A stretch of 46,656 bases of DNA from Pseudomonadota bacterium (GTDB lineage Bacteria > Desulfobacterota > Desulfobulbia > Desulfobulbales > Desulfocapsaceae). The stretch lies in assembly GCA_018817385.1 (NCBI GenBank), contig JAHIUA010000071.1:1-46656 (forward strand), in the 5' to 3' direction. The translations under genes and the position numbers were made by a program. Under the pieces are notes generated by a model, which was not told the DNA's origin, ran no database searches, and saw nothing but the letters and a program-made list of their open reading frames with translations. This document shows, in pieces, positions 8,494-17,499 of this stretch (within the stretch, counting starts at the first letter, position 1; each line of letters starts with the position of its first letter).

Positions 8494-8909
8494 CCTTTTC
8501 TCCCCTACCCTTTTTTCATTACCTATGCGTTAGACATTGTGGTAATATCTTTCTCATTCATTGAACACTGAATGCATGTACCAACTCTGAACATTAAAAT
8601 AAACCGTGTATTTTACTCTATCCTGGCAATCATGTCTATTCTCAAACCCAATTCCCTTACAAAAACTAAAAAGTTCAGATAACAAAGTAGAAAAACTACT
8701 CTACTCAAAGAGGACTCTTTTGAGTACCTCATTAAGGGATACAGACTCCGTTTTTGCCAAAAAACCATCCGGCAAAGGTAGTCATAGGCAAATGGTACCT
8801 CAGCGAAGCAGATAGAAAAGTTTCAGCCGAAAGGGCATCCCTATAAGCTCAGCAAGCCCCTATTATCGTATTTTTTCTTCCGATAGCAACCCTTTTTCCA
8901 CAATCAGTC
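8494..8909. other. Divergent intergenic region, 416 bp
   Basis: This lies between the start of the TPR gene (minus) and xseA (plus), so it should hold both promoters. A hairpin is visible at 8702-8726 (TACTCAAAGAG paired with CTCTTTTGAGTA, one bulged T). Read on the minus strand it is followed a few bases later by five T, so it may be a weak terminator. No convincing gene or RNA was recognised. The one short open frame (8606-8815) has no ribosome site or domain. Confidence 0.5.
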
Positions 8910-10271
8910 ATGATACCCAGTGAACCTTCACATGTCTATTCAGTCAGTTCGTTAACCAGAGAGTTAAAAAATCTGCTTGAAGACAAATTCCGTTTCATTC
9001 GAGTACAGGGGGAGATATCCAATCTCAAACGTCCTTTTTCCGGACACTCCTATTTTACGCTCAAGGATGATGGGGCACAGCTGCGGGCTGTGTTATTTAA
9101 AGGACAGCTGCGCTACCTGGAAAAAGATATTGCAGATGGTCAGCAGGTTGTCTGTCACGGACGTATTTCAGTCTATGAGCCACGTGGTGATTACCAGATC
9201 ATTATCGATACCATTGAGTTTCATGGCAGTGGCCTCCTGCAACTGCGTTTTGAAAAGTTAAAGAACCTGCTGGCGGCAGAAGGACTTTTCGCCAGAGAAA
9301 AAAAACAGGCCATTCCTTCTTTTCCAAAAGAGATAGTCCTTATCACATCGCCAAGTGGTGCAGCAGTACACGATTTTCTTAAGGTGTGGAGAAAAAGAGG
9401 TTTTCCCACCGACATAAAGATATTCCCGGTTCGAGTACAGGGAGCGGCTGCGGCAGAAGAGATTGCTGCAGCCATGACAACGGTCAATCTGAAAATGGAA
9501 ACGGCAGACGCCATAGTCCTCTGCCGCGGTGGTGGTTCACTTGAGGATTTATGGGCCTTTAACGAAGAAATCCTTGCCAGGGCGATAGCAGCTTCACGAT
9601 TGCCCGTGGTTTCCGCCATTGGCCATGAGGTGGATTTTACCATCAGCGATTTCTGTGCAGATTTGAGAGCAGCAACACCCACGGCAGCTGCTGAGCAAAT
9701 TTTTCCCGATGTCGCGGAACTGAAAAAACAGATATCTCACCTGCTGGAGAAGATGGCGTACACGACATGGGACCGCCTGGACAACTATGAGAAGCGCATT
9801 AATCAGAATCGTCGTCTTCTGGGAGACATGCGGTTTCTCTTCACCCATGGCACCCTCCGCCTCGATCATGCCTATGAAAGCCTCTGTGCGCGCATGCGCA
9901 AGAGACTGGAAACATGGCAGGCACAATGTGAGGAACTGGCTTTCCGCTTACATAGCCATTCCCCTGTTGCCAAGGTCCTTATCCAGGAACAGCGGCTCCA
10001 CTTTGCCAGCCAAAAGCTGATATACCTGCTGCGGCAAAACCTGGACAACAAAAAGATGGCGCTCGGGAGACAGGCAGCACTACTCGACGCAGTCAGTCCC
10101 CTCGCCACCCTGGCAAGGGGCTATGCCATTGCCAGCAAGCTAGACCCTGAAACAGGAAAACCAACACTCCTCAGAGAGAGCAGGCAGGTTGAGAAGGGTG
10201 ATAGAATTGAAATTCGTTTGCACCAGGGAAGATTGGAATGCGGAGTTGTTGAGGTGATAGACCAAAATTAA
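8910..10271 (+). CDS. xseA: Exodeoxyribonuclease VII large subunit
   Basis: This is the large, catalytic subunit of exonuclease VII, which digests single-stranded DNA in both directions to short acid-soluble oligonucleotides and works in repair. The 453 residues are full length. An N-terminal OB-fold (about 10-105; FRFIRVQGEISNLKRPFSGH, YFTLKDDGAQLRAVLF) is followed by the catalytic core (VLITSPSGAAVHDFLKVWRKR, VLCRGGGSLEDLWAFNEE, PVVSAIGHEVDFTISDFCAD, RAATPTAAAE). A coiled-coil stretch and the C-terminal LARGYAIASKLDPETGKPTL complete it. The small subunit XseB is not next to it. It is transcribed alone, divergent from the TPR-pan operon. Confidence 0.95.
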   Translation: MIPSEPSHVYSVSSLTRELKNLLEDKFRFIRVQGEISNLKRPFSGHSYFTLKDDGAQLRAVLFKGQLRYLEKDIADGQQVVCHGRISVYEPRGDYQIIIDTIEFHGSGLLQLRFEKLKNLLAAEGLFAREKKQAIPSFPKEIVLITSPSGAAVHDFLKVWRKRGFPTDIKIFPVRVQGAAAAEEIAAAMTTVNLKMETADAIVLCRGGGSLEDLWAFNEEILARAIAASRLPVVSAIGHEVDFTISDFCADLRAATPTAAAEQIFPDVAELKKQISHLLEKMAYTTWDRLDNYEKRINQNRRLLGDMRFLFTHGTLRLDHAYESLCARMRKRLETWQAQCEELAFRLHSHSPVAKVLIQEQRLHFASQKLIYLLRQNLDNKKMALGRQAALLDAVSPLATLARGYAIASKLDPETGKPTLLRESRQVEKGDRIEIRLHQGRLECGVVEVIDQN

Positions 10272-10400
10272 TTCGTCACCATTCAGTAACCCACTCAGGT
10301 CTTCTCAAATGGCATAACTCTGCTTCGACGAAGTCCTCACTGAACAGATATAACGGACTGATAAAGAGTGACAGAGCGGTTGGTTGTCAATTTATTGGGG
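10272..10400 (-). repeat. Dispersed non-coding repeat, family 2, copy A
   Basis: Read on the minus strand, this stretch is about 70 percent identical to 43697-43813 on the plus strand. Shared blocks include TTGACAACCAACCGCT versus TTGGCAACCAAGCGCT, GTTCAGTGAGGACTTCG versus GTTCACTTAGGACTTCG, and GAGAAGACCTGA versus GAAAAGACCTGA. It fills the gap between xseA and the exported protein gene. Frames through it are broken by stops. Function unknown. Confidence 0.6.
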
Positions 10401-10418
10401 AACGGCCTGAAAGGTACA

Positions 10419-10916
10419 TTAATTCAATGTCAAAAGGGTATCAACTTCGTATTCAATGGAGTGGATCACCGAGGCTATCTGGGTTGATGAACTCGCCACT
10501 GCCCTGCGGAGCTGGTCTCCCCACTCTTTGAGCATCTCGGTGGATATCTTACGGATTTCGTTATTCTTGCACCACTCACTGCCGATTTTATCACCAAGGA
10601 CCTGCAAGGTCACCTTGGTCTTTATCTTCTCTTCCTCAGGAACTTTGGCGACCACATCTTTGCTGATTTCCTGCCAGCCATCAAAGAAAAGTCCACCTTT
10701 CTGAAATTTATTGTACCACTTTTTTTCTTCGCCATTCAGCTTTCCCGTACTGGTCGTCCTGTATATGGATAAGCGTTTTTCTATTGAGGCAAGATTTGCC
10801 GCATGCTCGCAATCATTAAGATCGGCTGACAGAACAATTCCAGTGTTGCCATCTGCGAGAAGCAGAGACAAAGCCAGGAGAACAGCTGAAGACGTCAATC
10901 TTTTTTTCAGAAACAT
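10419..10916 (-). CDS. Exported protein of unknown function
   Basis: This 165-residue protein was not recognised. It begins with a clear Sec signal peptide: MFLKKR, then a hydrophobic core (SSAVLLALSLLLA), with likely cleavage before about residue 32 (VLSADLND). The mature part is hydrophilic and mostly helical in character, with two Cys (DCEHAAN and SEWCKNNE) that could form a disulfide in the periplasm. No domain family is evident. It lies 79 bp downstream of the cbiC stop on the same strand, so read-through from the cobalamin operon is possible, but nothing ties it to cobalamin. It could be a small periplasmic stress or adaptor protein. Confidence 0.6.
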   Translation of the reverse strand: MFLKKRLTSSAVLLALSLLLADGNTGIVLSADLNDCEHAANLASIEKRLSIYRTTSTGKLNGEEKKWYNKFQKGGLFFDGWQEISKDVVAKVPEEEKIKTKVTLQVLGDKIGSEWCKNNEIRKISTEMLKEWGDQLRRAVASSSTQIASVIHSIEYEVDTLLTLN

Positions 10917-10995
10917 AGAGAACCTGTTTAGATAATGGAGTGTAGTGTTATAAGATAATATCTTTCTTGTTCAGCAAAGTCAAGCCCCTGCTCTT

Positions 10996-11634
10996 TCACA
11001 AAAGACGCAGCAGGGCATTAACGATAGCCACTGAAACAGCAGTTCCCCCTTTTCGGCCCAGCGAGGTGATATAAGGGTAATCCTGCTCATGAAGAATTTC
11101 TTTTGATTCTTCTGCATTAACAAAGCCCACCGGCACCCCAATAATCAGGTCGGGATGGGCTCGACCCTCTTTAATAAGTTTCATGACTGCCAGCAGGGCT
11201 GTGGGTGCATTGCCGATGGCAACGATTCCCACATTTTCCATAATTCCTTCCTCAACAGCTGTCTCTGACCGGGTTTTTCCCTTCATCCTGGCCAGTTCAG
11301 CAATCGCTGTCTCAGCCACCCTGCAGATGATTTTTCCGCCATAGGGGGCCAGGAGGGAGCGACTGATACCAGCACTTGCCATGTTAACATCTGTGAGGAT
11401 ATTTTTCCCGGAACGGATGGCAGCCAGACCAGCTTCGATGGCACGATCATGAAAACGAAAGCTTGCAGCAAAAGAAAAATCACCAGTGGCATGAATTGCC
11501 CGTCGTATAACAGCAAACTGCTTCGGATCAAGACTGCCAGGATTCTTCCCTGTCCGCTCTTCAAACTCCTCGGCAATGATACGAAAACTCTCCGCCTCTA
11601 TTTCCTGGGGCCTTATCTTGACTATTCTTTCCAT
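10996..11634 (-). CDS. cbiC: Cobalt-precorrin-8 methylmutase
   Basis: It moves a methyl group from C-11 to C-12 of the corrin ring, turning (cobalt-)precorrin-8 into (cobyrinic) hydrogenobyrinic acid. Signatures include the catalytic His in RRAIHATGDFSFA, the substrate loop ILTDVNMASAGISR, and IAIGNAPTALLAVM and GVPVGFVNAEESKE. The start chosen is the ATG at 11634 (MERIVKIRPQEIE), where homologues begin and which has GGAAGCGG upstream. An in-frame ATG at 11667 would add 11 residues. It is last in the cobalamin operon, 41 bp or less after cbiA. Confidence 0.93.
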   Translation of the reverse strand: MERIVKIRPQEIEAESFRIIAEEFEERTGKNPGSLDPKQFAVIRRAIHATGDFSFAASFRFHDRAIEAGLAAIRSGKNILTDVNMASAGISRSLLAPYGGKIICRVAETAIAELARMKGKTRSETAVEEGIMENVGIVAIGNAPTALLAVMKLIKEGRAHPDLIIGVPVGFVNAEESKEILHEQDYPYITSLGRKGGTAVSVAIVNALLRLL

Positions 11635-11675
11635 ATTTTTTCCGCTTCCAGTTAGATTGACAATCATATGAGCGA

Positions 11676-13034
11676 CTAGCGGCTGATTACCGAAGCCTCG
11701 CTCAGATAGTGGATAAAATTTGTCACATTAGTGCCGCTTCTGCCAAAGTGAAGGTGGATATAGCCAGCGATGACATTGAGATGCTGGTACCCTTCCCTGC
11801 GGCCGTCTTCGAATTCATAGAGGGTGTCGACATCTTCCAGGATCTCCACAAGCTCTGAATAATGAAATTCATGCCCGTGCAGCCACTCTCCCTTCTTGCC
11901 GAGAAAGCAGTCCTTCTCCAGTCGCGGCCTGCGGTAGCCCAGTCGGGAAAAACGTGTTTTCATCCGCACCTGGAAGGGAAAGATTGCGCACATGGCATAA
12001 GATGCATGCTCAATGGTGCTGAGCTGCTCACAGAGATACATGAAGCCACCGCATTCGGCATAGATGATCCCCCCCGAAAGTCCAAATTGGTGAACGGAGG
12101 CCAGCATCTCATGATTTGCACTGAGCGGTCCTGCATGGAGTTCCGGATAACCGCCGCCAAAATAGACACCATGACATCCGGCAGGCAAGGCACGATCTGT
12201 CAGCGGACTGAAAAAGACCAGCTCGGCCCCCGCTTCTTCCAGAAGGCGAAGATTATCCTGGTAATAGAAGCAGAAGGCCCGGTCCCGGGCAACGGCCAAA
12301 CGTACCCTTGGTGCGACCTTCCCGACAGGGGACTTGCTCTTTGGCAGAGAAGCGAGCGGTCTCTTGCTGAGCTGCAGCAGTTGCGCAAGATCGATATGCT
12401 GCTCCACCTTCTCGATAAGAGCTGTCAGTTGGCCACTGTTCAGAGGGTTTTCTTCGCCCATATGCAGACCGAGATGACGATCAGGAATCTCAAAACTGAG
12501 ATCACGGGGGAAATAACCAAGGATACGGCTTTTACAGTGCGACTGGGCCGCCTGTTCAATGAGTTCCAGGTGCCGGGACGAACCCACTCGATTGAAGATG
12601 ACTCCACAGATGTCGACTTCCGGAGAGTACTCTTCAAAACCCTTGACCACGGCAGCGACACTCTCTCCAGCGGATCGGGCATCGACAACGAGCACCACAG
12701 GAAGGTGAAGGACAGAGGCCAGGGAGGCAGAACTGGCATCGCCGCCATCAAAGAGACCCATGACCCCTTCCACCACCGCAACGTCTTTTCCTGCCACACG
12801 GTCACTGAACAGGTCAGTGCAAAAGGATTTTCCACACATCCTGAGATCCAGGTTGGAAGAGACAAGGCCCGTGACCATTTTATGGAGGCTGGGGTCGATA
12901 AAGTCAGGGCCACACTTGAAAGGTTGGACCTGCAAGCCCCTGGCTTTGAGAGCGGCCATAATGCCAAGGGTCAAGGTGGTCTTCCCGGAACCGCTGGCGG
13001 TTCCACCTATGAGAAAAGCCGATAAGGTATTCAT
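11676..13034 (-). CDS. cbiA: Cobyrinate a,c-diamide synthase
   Basis: It amidates the a and c carboxylates of cobyrinate with glutamine and ATP. Residues about 1-200 form the dethiobiotin-synthetase-like ATPase (FLIGGTASGSGKTTLTLGIM, P-loop; KCGPDFIDPSLH). The C-terminal half is a type I glutamine amidotransferase with the nucleophile Cys in IIYAECGGFMYL and the partner His in HGHEFHYSE. The start is the ATG at 13034, which overlaps the cbiB stop as ATGA and gives a 452-residue product. Its position after cbiB and before cbiC matches operon logic. Confidence 0.95.
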   Translation of the reverse strand: MNTLSAFLIGGTASGSGKTTLTLGIMAALKARGLQVQPFKCGPDFIDPSLHKMVTGLVSSNLDLRMCGKSFCTDLFSDRVAGKDVAVVEGVMGLFDGGDASSASLASVLHLPVVLVVDARSAGESVAAVVKGFEEYSPEVDICGVIFNRVGSSRHLELIEQAAQSHCKSRILGYFPRDLSFEIPDRHLGLHMGEENPLNSGQLTALIEKVEQHIDLAQLLQLSKRPLASLPKSKSPVGKVAPRVRLAVARDRAFCFYYQDNLRLLEEAGAELVFFSPLTDRALPAGCHGVYFGGGYPELHAGPLSANHEMLASVHQFGLSGGIIYAECGGFMYLCEQLSTIEHASYAMCAIFPFQVRMKTRFSRLGYRRPRLEKDCFLGKKGEWLHGHEFHYSELVEILEDVDTLYEFEDGRREGYQHLNVIAGYIHLHFGRSGTNVTNFIHYLSEASVISR

Positions 13035-14038
13035 ATAGAATGACAAAGAAAGGCTCTGCGTAATAAGAGCATCAGGAGTAGAAAGAGCAAAGACCCCAGG
13101 AGCATGAGTCTATTGGTCAGCAGGATATCCCTGGCCACTATCTCACGGTTGGACTGTCCGATAAGGGGTTTGCTCACCGCTTTTCCAAAATAGTCTGAGA
13201 CGCCACCAAGCTGAATGCCAAGGGCCCCAGCCACCGCAGCTTCCGGATGTCCAGCATTTGGGCTTGCATGGGCCAACCTGTCATTGCCAAATACCCTGAA
13301 GGCCCCCTGCCAGTCCAGACCAAGAAAGAGTGCTGCCGGCACCAGAAGCAGGCCGCTGATCCGGGCCGGAAGAAAATTGACCAGGTCATCCAGGCGGGCT
13401 GCGCACCTACCAAAAAGGAAATAGCGATCATTTTTATAGCCGATCATGGAATCCATAGTATTCACCGCCTTGTAGCCCAGGGCTCCTAAAGCGGCCAGGA
13501 GTATGGGGTCTATTCCAGTCACCGGGGCCAGTAATGACAAAACAATAGCGTAAAAAAGCGGTGCCGTTACCCCATCGACCATATTCTCGGCCACAGTTTC
13601 CACACAGGCTCGAATAATTCCTGCCCTGTTCAGGGCTGCGGTGTCTCTCCCCACAATACATGAAACAGCACGGCGAGCCGGCTCAAGGGAGTTTTCATCC
13701 TTTAATGCCAGATAGACTGTTTTCGAGTGGACCACAAGATCTCGGGCAGCAATGGAGGTGTAAAGGAAGAAAACAGCAAGGGCCTGGGCCAAGAGAGAAG
13801 AGACCAATGAGGCGCCGAAAAGAAGCAGTGCCGACAGGCCAAGGGTCAAGGCCAGAACGGAGGCAACCGTTAACGCCCCTGCCAGGAGTTTGAACGGAAC
13901 AAGACGCCGCCAGCCTCCTTCCCACCAGGTGCAGAACAGGCCTATAATTCGTACCGGATGAGGGAACCAGCGAGGATCTCCACAAAGGAGGTCAAGGAGC
14001 ACTGCCGTCCAGAGCTGGAATTCAAATATATAGTCCAT
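13031..14038 (-). CDS. cbiB: Adenosylcobinamide-phosphate synthase
   Basis: This integral membrane enzyme attaches (R)-1-amino-2-propanol phosphate to adenosylcobyric acid. Family blocks seen are LDLLCGDPRWFPHPVRIIG, VSCIVGRDTAALNRAGIIRA with VETVAENMVDGVTAPLFYA, GYKAVNTMDSMIGYKNDRY, and SPNAGHPEAAVAGALGIQLG. Four or five hydrophobic segments are visible. The start is uncertain: a TTG at 14047 sits right after the stop of the upstream fusion gene and an ATG at 14038 gives 335 residues; the ATG is used here. It uses the aminopropanol phosphate made by the CobD half of the preceding gene and overlaps cbiA by 4 bp. Confidence 0.95.
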   Translation of the reverse strand: MDYIFEFQLWTAVLLDLLCGDPRWFPHPVRIIGLFCTWWEGGWRRLVPFKLLAGALTVASVLALTLGLSALLLFGASLVSSLLAQALAVFFLYTSIAARDLVVHSKTVYLALKDENSLEPARRAVSCIVGRDTAALNRAGIIRACVETVAENMVDGVTAPLFYAIVLSLLAPVTGIDPILLAALGALGYKAVNTMDSMIGYKNDRYFLFGRCAARLDDLVNFLPARISGLLLVPAALFLGLDWQGAFRVFGNDRLAHASPNAGHPEAAVAGALGIQLGGVSDYFGKAVSKPLIGQSNREIVARDILLTNRLMLLGSLLFLLLMLLLRRAFLCHSI

Positions 14039-14047
14039 AACAGACAA

Positions 14048-16663
14048 TCAAAGGCGGAGTAATTGGTAAACTCTGTCCATATCCATTCCCCTGCGTACCA
14101 CCTCTGCCAGGCGGTCAAAGGCAGGTTCCAGGTTATAGGGACAGAGGGGCCCTCCATAGGCTGTCAGTCCTTTGCGCTGCCGCGCTCGATCGATAAACCA
14201 GCGCCGAAAGAGATCTGCATCAAAGATGCCGTGGAGATAACTCCCCCAGATGAGTCCATCCTCTGAAGCAGTGCCGCATGAAGAATGGTCCTCATAGGAA
14301 AAAAGAGGACTTGTGCCGGTACGGGTCAATCCATGATGGATCTCGTAACCGACAACATCCTGCCCGGAAGGAATATGGACGCCTTCCTTGCGCATCAGGA
14401 TCTTGGCGGGAGCCAAAAAGGTGTGCATGGCAAGAAGAGCAAGCCCCTCTATTGACTGGTCAGTGGACTCAATTCCGTGCCGGTCTTCTATACTGCTCCC
14501 GAGCATCTGATAACCACCGCAGATACCAACCACCTCGCACCCCTGCTCTGCCCTCTTGCGAATCTCGGCGGCAAGTCCTGAATGGAATAGAGAGTGAAGA
14601 TCACCAATCACATTCTTGGAACCAGGCAGGATGATCACGTCGGGTGAGCCAAGATCGGCGGCCTGGGAAACCACACGCAGATAGACATCCGCTTCTTCGA
14701 TAAAGGGTTCAAGATCGGTGAAATTTGAGATGTGCGGCAGGTTGATCAAGGCAATCTCAATGTGTTCCTGAGCAGGCTCCTTTCCCTGGAAAAGTCCATC
14801 TTTGAAGGAAACAGAATCTTCTTCCGGGATACCGTGATTGGCAAGAAAGGGAATCACCCCCAGGACTTCCTTGCCGGTGTGGCCAAGCACATAGTCGTGG
14901 GCATCCTGAAGCAGCGAGCTCTTTCCCCGAAAACGGTTTACGAGAAACCCTGCTACCAGTCTGCGTTCCCACTGATTCAGCACCTCCATGGTACCGACAA
15001 AGGATGCATAAACCCCACCTCTATCGATGTCACCCACCAGGATCACCGGTGATTCTGCATAACGGGCCATGCGCATGTTGACAATGTCATGACGCTTAAG
15101 ATTGACTTCGCCCGGCGAGCCGGCTCCCTCCAGGACGATGGCCTGATACTCCGCAGCCAATTCATCGTAACAGTGACAGGCCTCCTGCATGGCCTTTTCC
15201 TTGTAATGCACATATTCCATGACGCTCATGTTTCCCACTGGCCTTCCCTTAACAATGACCTGGCTACCGGTATCAGAGTTGGGCTTGAGCAGTATGGGGT
15301 TCATACGCACATCCGGATCCAGGCGTGCGGCCTGGGCCTGTACCACCTGAGCCCTGCCCATCTCCAGACCGTCACGGGTAACAAAGGAGTTGAGAGACAT
15401 GTTCTGAGACTTAAACGGCGCTACCCGAACCCCGTCCTGAAGGAGAATGCGACACAGGGCAGCAGTAAGAACTGATTTCCCGGCATTGGAAGAGGTTCCC
15501 TGGAACATGATGGCCGCTGTCTTTTTGGCTCTTGCCTTTTTTCTCTTCACTATTGCAGAAGATGGCAGGATTTCCGACAGGGCATCAAGGAACTGGCGAT
15601 TTTCCCGGGGACTGCGCACCGCCACCCGGAAATACCCTGGCCCCAGGCCTCGATAGTTGGCGCAGTCCCTGATCAGGATATTCTGTTCTGCCAGTTGCCT
15701 CTGTAACTCGCTGACCGTGAGTCTGCCATTGAGACGAAGGAAGAGATAATTGGCTGCAGAGGGGAAGAGTTTAAGATCAGGCCAGGCGGCCAGGCTCTCT
15801 TGAAAAGAATCCCGGCACTGGCGACAATATTTTCTCGATTCCTGCCAATATTCATGATCCAGAAGGGCCCGCTCTCCCACCTTCTGGGCCAGGCTGTTGA
15901 CGGTCCAGGGAGGCAGCAGCCGTCGCAGCCTGTTGGCAAGATCGACAGGAAAGATGGCGAAGCCAAGGCGTAGCCCGGGAATGGCATAAAATTTGGTCAG
16001 GGAATGGAGGGTGAGAATATTGGGGGCAGCAGCAGCCACGCTCTGTCCATCCTGAACAAAGTCGAGAAAGGCCTCATCAATGAGAAAGAGGACCTGAGGA
16101 TGGGCCACTGCCAGTCGAACAATGGCAGGCGCAGGCAGGCAACTGCCGGTGGGATTGTTTGGGGTGCCGAGAATAAGGAGATCTCCTGGGCTGAGAATGT
16201 CACTGATAAGCTCCAGGTCCGGCCTGAAATCCTGCTCAGGATCTAAAGGGAGAGTGTGGACTGGGATTCCGGCAAGTTCCATCACCTTGATATAATCAAT
16301 ATAACAGGGAACAGGGATGACAGCCCTTTTGCAGTCAAGGACCCGGGGCAGCTGGTAGAGGAGTTCGGTCGATCCATTGGCCACCAGCACTGTTTCCAGG
16401 GGAACCCCGTACCTCTCACTTATGATCCTGGCAAGTTCCGAGGCAGAGGGGTCGGGATAATGGAGGAGGGATTCCATCTCCCTGCTCAGACAGGGGCGAA
16501 GCCACTCCGGTGGCCCCAGGGGATTAATGTTGGCGCTGAAATCGTGGATGGCTTCAAGTGCCACTCCTTTGGCTCTGGACACGGCATGGACATTGCCTCC
16601 ATGTCCGTATGAGGAGTCTCCTGTTTTCATATTCTCAGCTTGCTCTACAAATGATGGCGTCAT
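14048..16663 (-). CDS. CobD-CbiP fusion: threonine-phosphate decarboxylase / cobyric acid synthase
   Basis: This 871-residue bifunctional protein joins two consecutive players of cobalamin synthesis. Residues about 10-370 are a PLP enzyme of the histidinol-phosphate aminotransferase fold (YGHGGN, DFSANINPLGPP, GTPNNPTGSC, LTLHSLTKFYAIPGLRLGF with the PLP Lys), as in L-threonine-O-3-phosphate decarboxylase CobD. Residues about 385-870 are cobyric acid synthase CbiP/CobQ: ATPase part (MFQGTSSNAGKSVLTAALCR, KSQNMSLNSFVTRDG) and glutamine amidotransferase part (VVGICGGYQMLG, Cys nucleophile; GYEIHHG). A short basic linker (KRKKARAKK) separates them. The start at 16663 has no clear ribosome site; the ATG at 16630 is an alternative. 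The downstream gene cbiB uses both products. Confidence 0.92.
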   Translation of the reverse strand: MTPSFVEQAENMKTGDSSYGHGGNVHAVSRAKGVALEAIHDFSANINPLGPPEWLRPCLSREMESLLHYPDPSASELARIISERYGVPLETVLVANGSTELLYQLPRVLDCKRAVIPVPCYIDYIKVMELAGIPVHTLPLDPEQDFRPDLELISDILSPGDLLILGTPNNPTGSCLPAPAIVRLAVAHPQVLFLIDEAFLDFVQDGQSVAAAAPNILTLHSLTKFYAIPGLRLGFAIFPVDLANRLRRLLPPWTVNSLAQKVGERALLDHEYWQESRKYCRQCRDSFQESLAAWPDLKLFPSAANYLFLRLNGRLTVSELQRQLAEQNILIRDCANYRGLGPGYFRVAVRSPRENRQFLDALSEILPSSAIVKRKKARAKKTAAIMFQGTSSNAGKSVLTAALCRILLQDGVRVAPFKSQNMSLNSFVTRDGLEMGRAQVVQAQAARLDPDVRMNPILLKPNSDTGSQVIVKGRPVGNMSVMEYVHYKEKAMQEACHCYDELAAEYQAIVLEGAGSPGEVNLKRHDIVNMRMARYAESPVILVGDIDRGGVYASFVGTMEVLNQWERRLVAGFLVNRFRGKSSLLQDAHDYVLGHTGKEVLGVIPFLANHGIPEEDSVSFKDGLFQGKEPAQEHIEIALINLPHISNFTDLEPFIEEADVYLRVVSQAADLGSPDVIILPGSKNVIGDLHSLFHSGLAAEIRKRAEQGCEVVGICGGYQMLGSSIEDRHGIESTDQSIEGLALLAMHTFLAPAKILMRKEGVHIPSGQDVVGYEIHHGLTRTGTSPLFSYEDHSSCGTASEDGLIWGSYLHGIFDADLFRRWFIDRARQRKGLTAYGGPLCPYNLEPAFDRLAEVVRRGMDMDRVYQLLRL

Positions 16664-16703
16664 AAAAAATCTTTATCTGAAGGTCTGCGCTGTTATGATC
16701 TTG

Positions 16704-17498
16704 TCAAAAAGTAAGGGTAAAGCCAACGGCAGTGGCCAGTTCCGTGAGCTCACAGACGGCACCCAGGGTATCTCCGGTGGCCCCGCCAATTTTACGAAAA
16801 CACCAGCAAGAAAAGAGGGCAACCGTCAGCAGGATTGCCGCCAGCAACAGGAAAGCAAGCTTCCAGGAAAAGAAGAGTGCCACCAGGGCGTAGAAGAACA
16901 CTGTTGCCAGGCCCAGGATGCGACTGTCTGCAGAATAGAAAAGACGACCAAGTCCTTCGCCTGTTCGCGCATAGGGGAGGACCGCCATGGTGAGCAAAAT
17001 GGCGGTCCTCCCGGCCAGCGGCATGAGAAAGACGGCAGTGACCATACTGCCGACGGGCAGGGCAGAGAGGGCAGCATATTTGCCAAGGAGGACAAAAATG
17101 AGGACAATTACCCCCATGGCCCCACTGCGACTGTCGCGCATGATATCCAGGGCCTGTTGACGCGGCCGGGCGCTGAGCAGGCCATCACCACTGTCTGCCA
17201 GGCCGTCCAGGTGCAGACAGCCGGATATCCCTGCGAGAAAGACTATTGCCAGCACCGCGACCAGGGTTGAGGGCAGCATCATGGTGCTCAGAAAGACAAC
17301 AGGTGCTGCCATTGTCCCGATCAGCAATCCAACCACGGGAAACCAGATCAAACTGGCCTGAAAAAAGCGACCATCTTCTTTGCTTCTCCAGGAAATGGGA
17401 AGGATAGTGAGAAAGCGCAGGGCAGTGAGCAGGGAGGAAAGAGGGAAACGGAGACCAGACCTCAAACCATTCTCATGCCCGGTAGCGTCACCACCCAT
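16704..17498 (-). CDS. cobS: Adenosylcobinamide-GDP ribazoletransferase (cobalamin synthase)
   Basis: This membrane enzyme performs the last joining step: adenosylcobinamide-GDP plus alpha-ribazole (phosphate) gives cobalamin (phosphate). Family motifs are LTALRFLTILP near the N-terminus, SGCLHLDGLADSGDGLLSA (metal-binding acidic motif), IMRDSRSGAMGVIVL and FRKIGGATGDTLGAVCELTE near the C-terminus. About six hydrophobic helices are visible. The start chosen is the ATG at 17498, one base after the cobT stop (TAGGATG), for 264 residues. The frame is open upstream to 17561 inside cobT, which would give an implausible N-tail. Confidence 0.93.
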   Translation of the reverse strand: MGGDATGHENGLRSGLRFPLSSLLTALRFLTILPISWRSKEDGRFFQASLIWFPVVGLLIGTMAAPVVFLSTMMLPSTLVAVLAIVFLAGISGCLHLDGLADSGDGLLSARPRQQALDIMRDSRSGAMGVIVLIFVLLGKYAALSALPVGSMVTAVFLMPLAGRTAILLTMAVLPYARTGEGLGRLFYSADSRILGLATVFFYALVALFFSWKLAFLLLAAILLTVALFSCWCFRKIGGATGDTLGAVCELTELATAVGFTLTF

Positions 17499-17499
17499 C

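Noticed and set aside
11862-13025. Long plus-strand open frame (387 codons) opposite cbiA
   Set aside because: The minus frame is a complete cobyrinate diamide synthase with all motifs; the plus frame has no recognisable domain and arises from codon bias.
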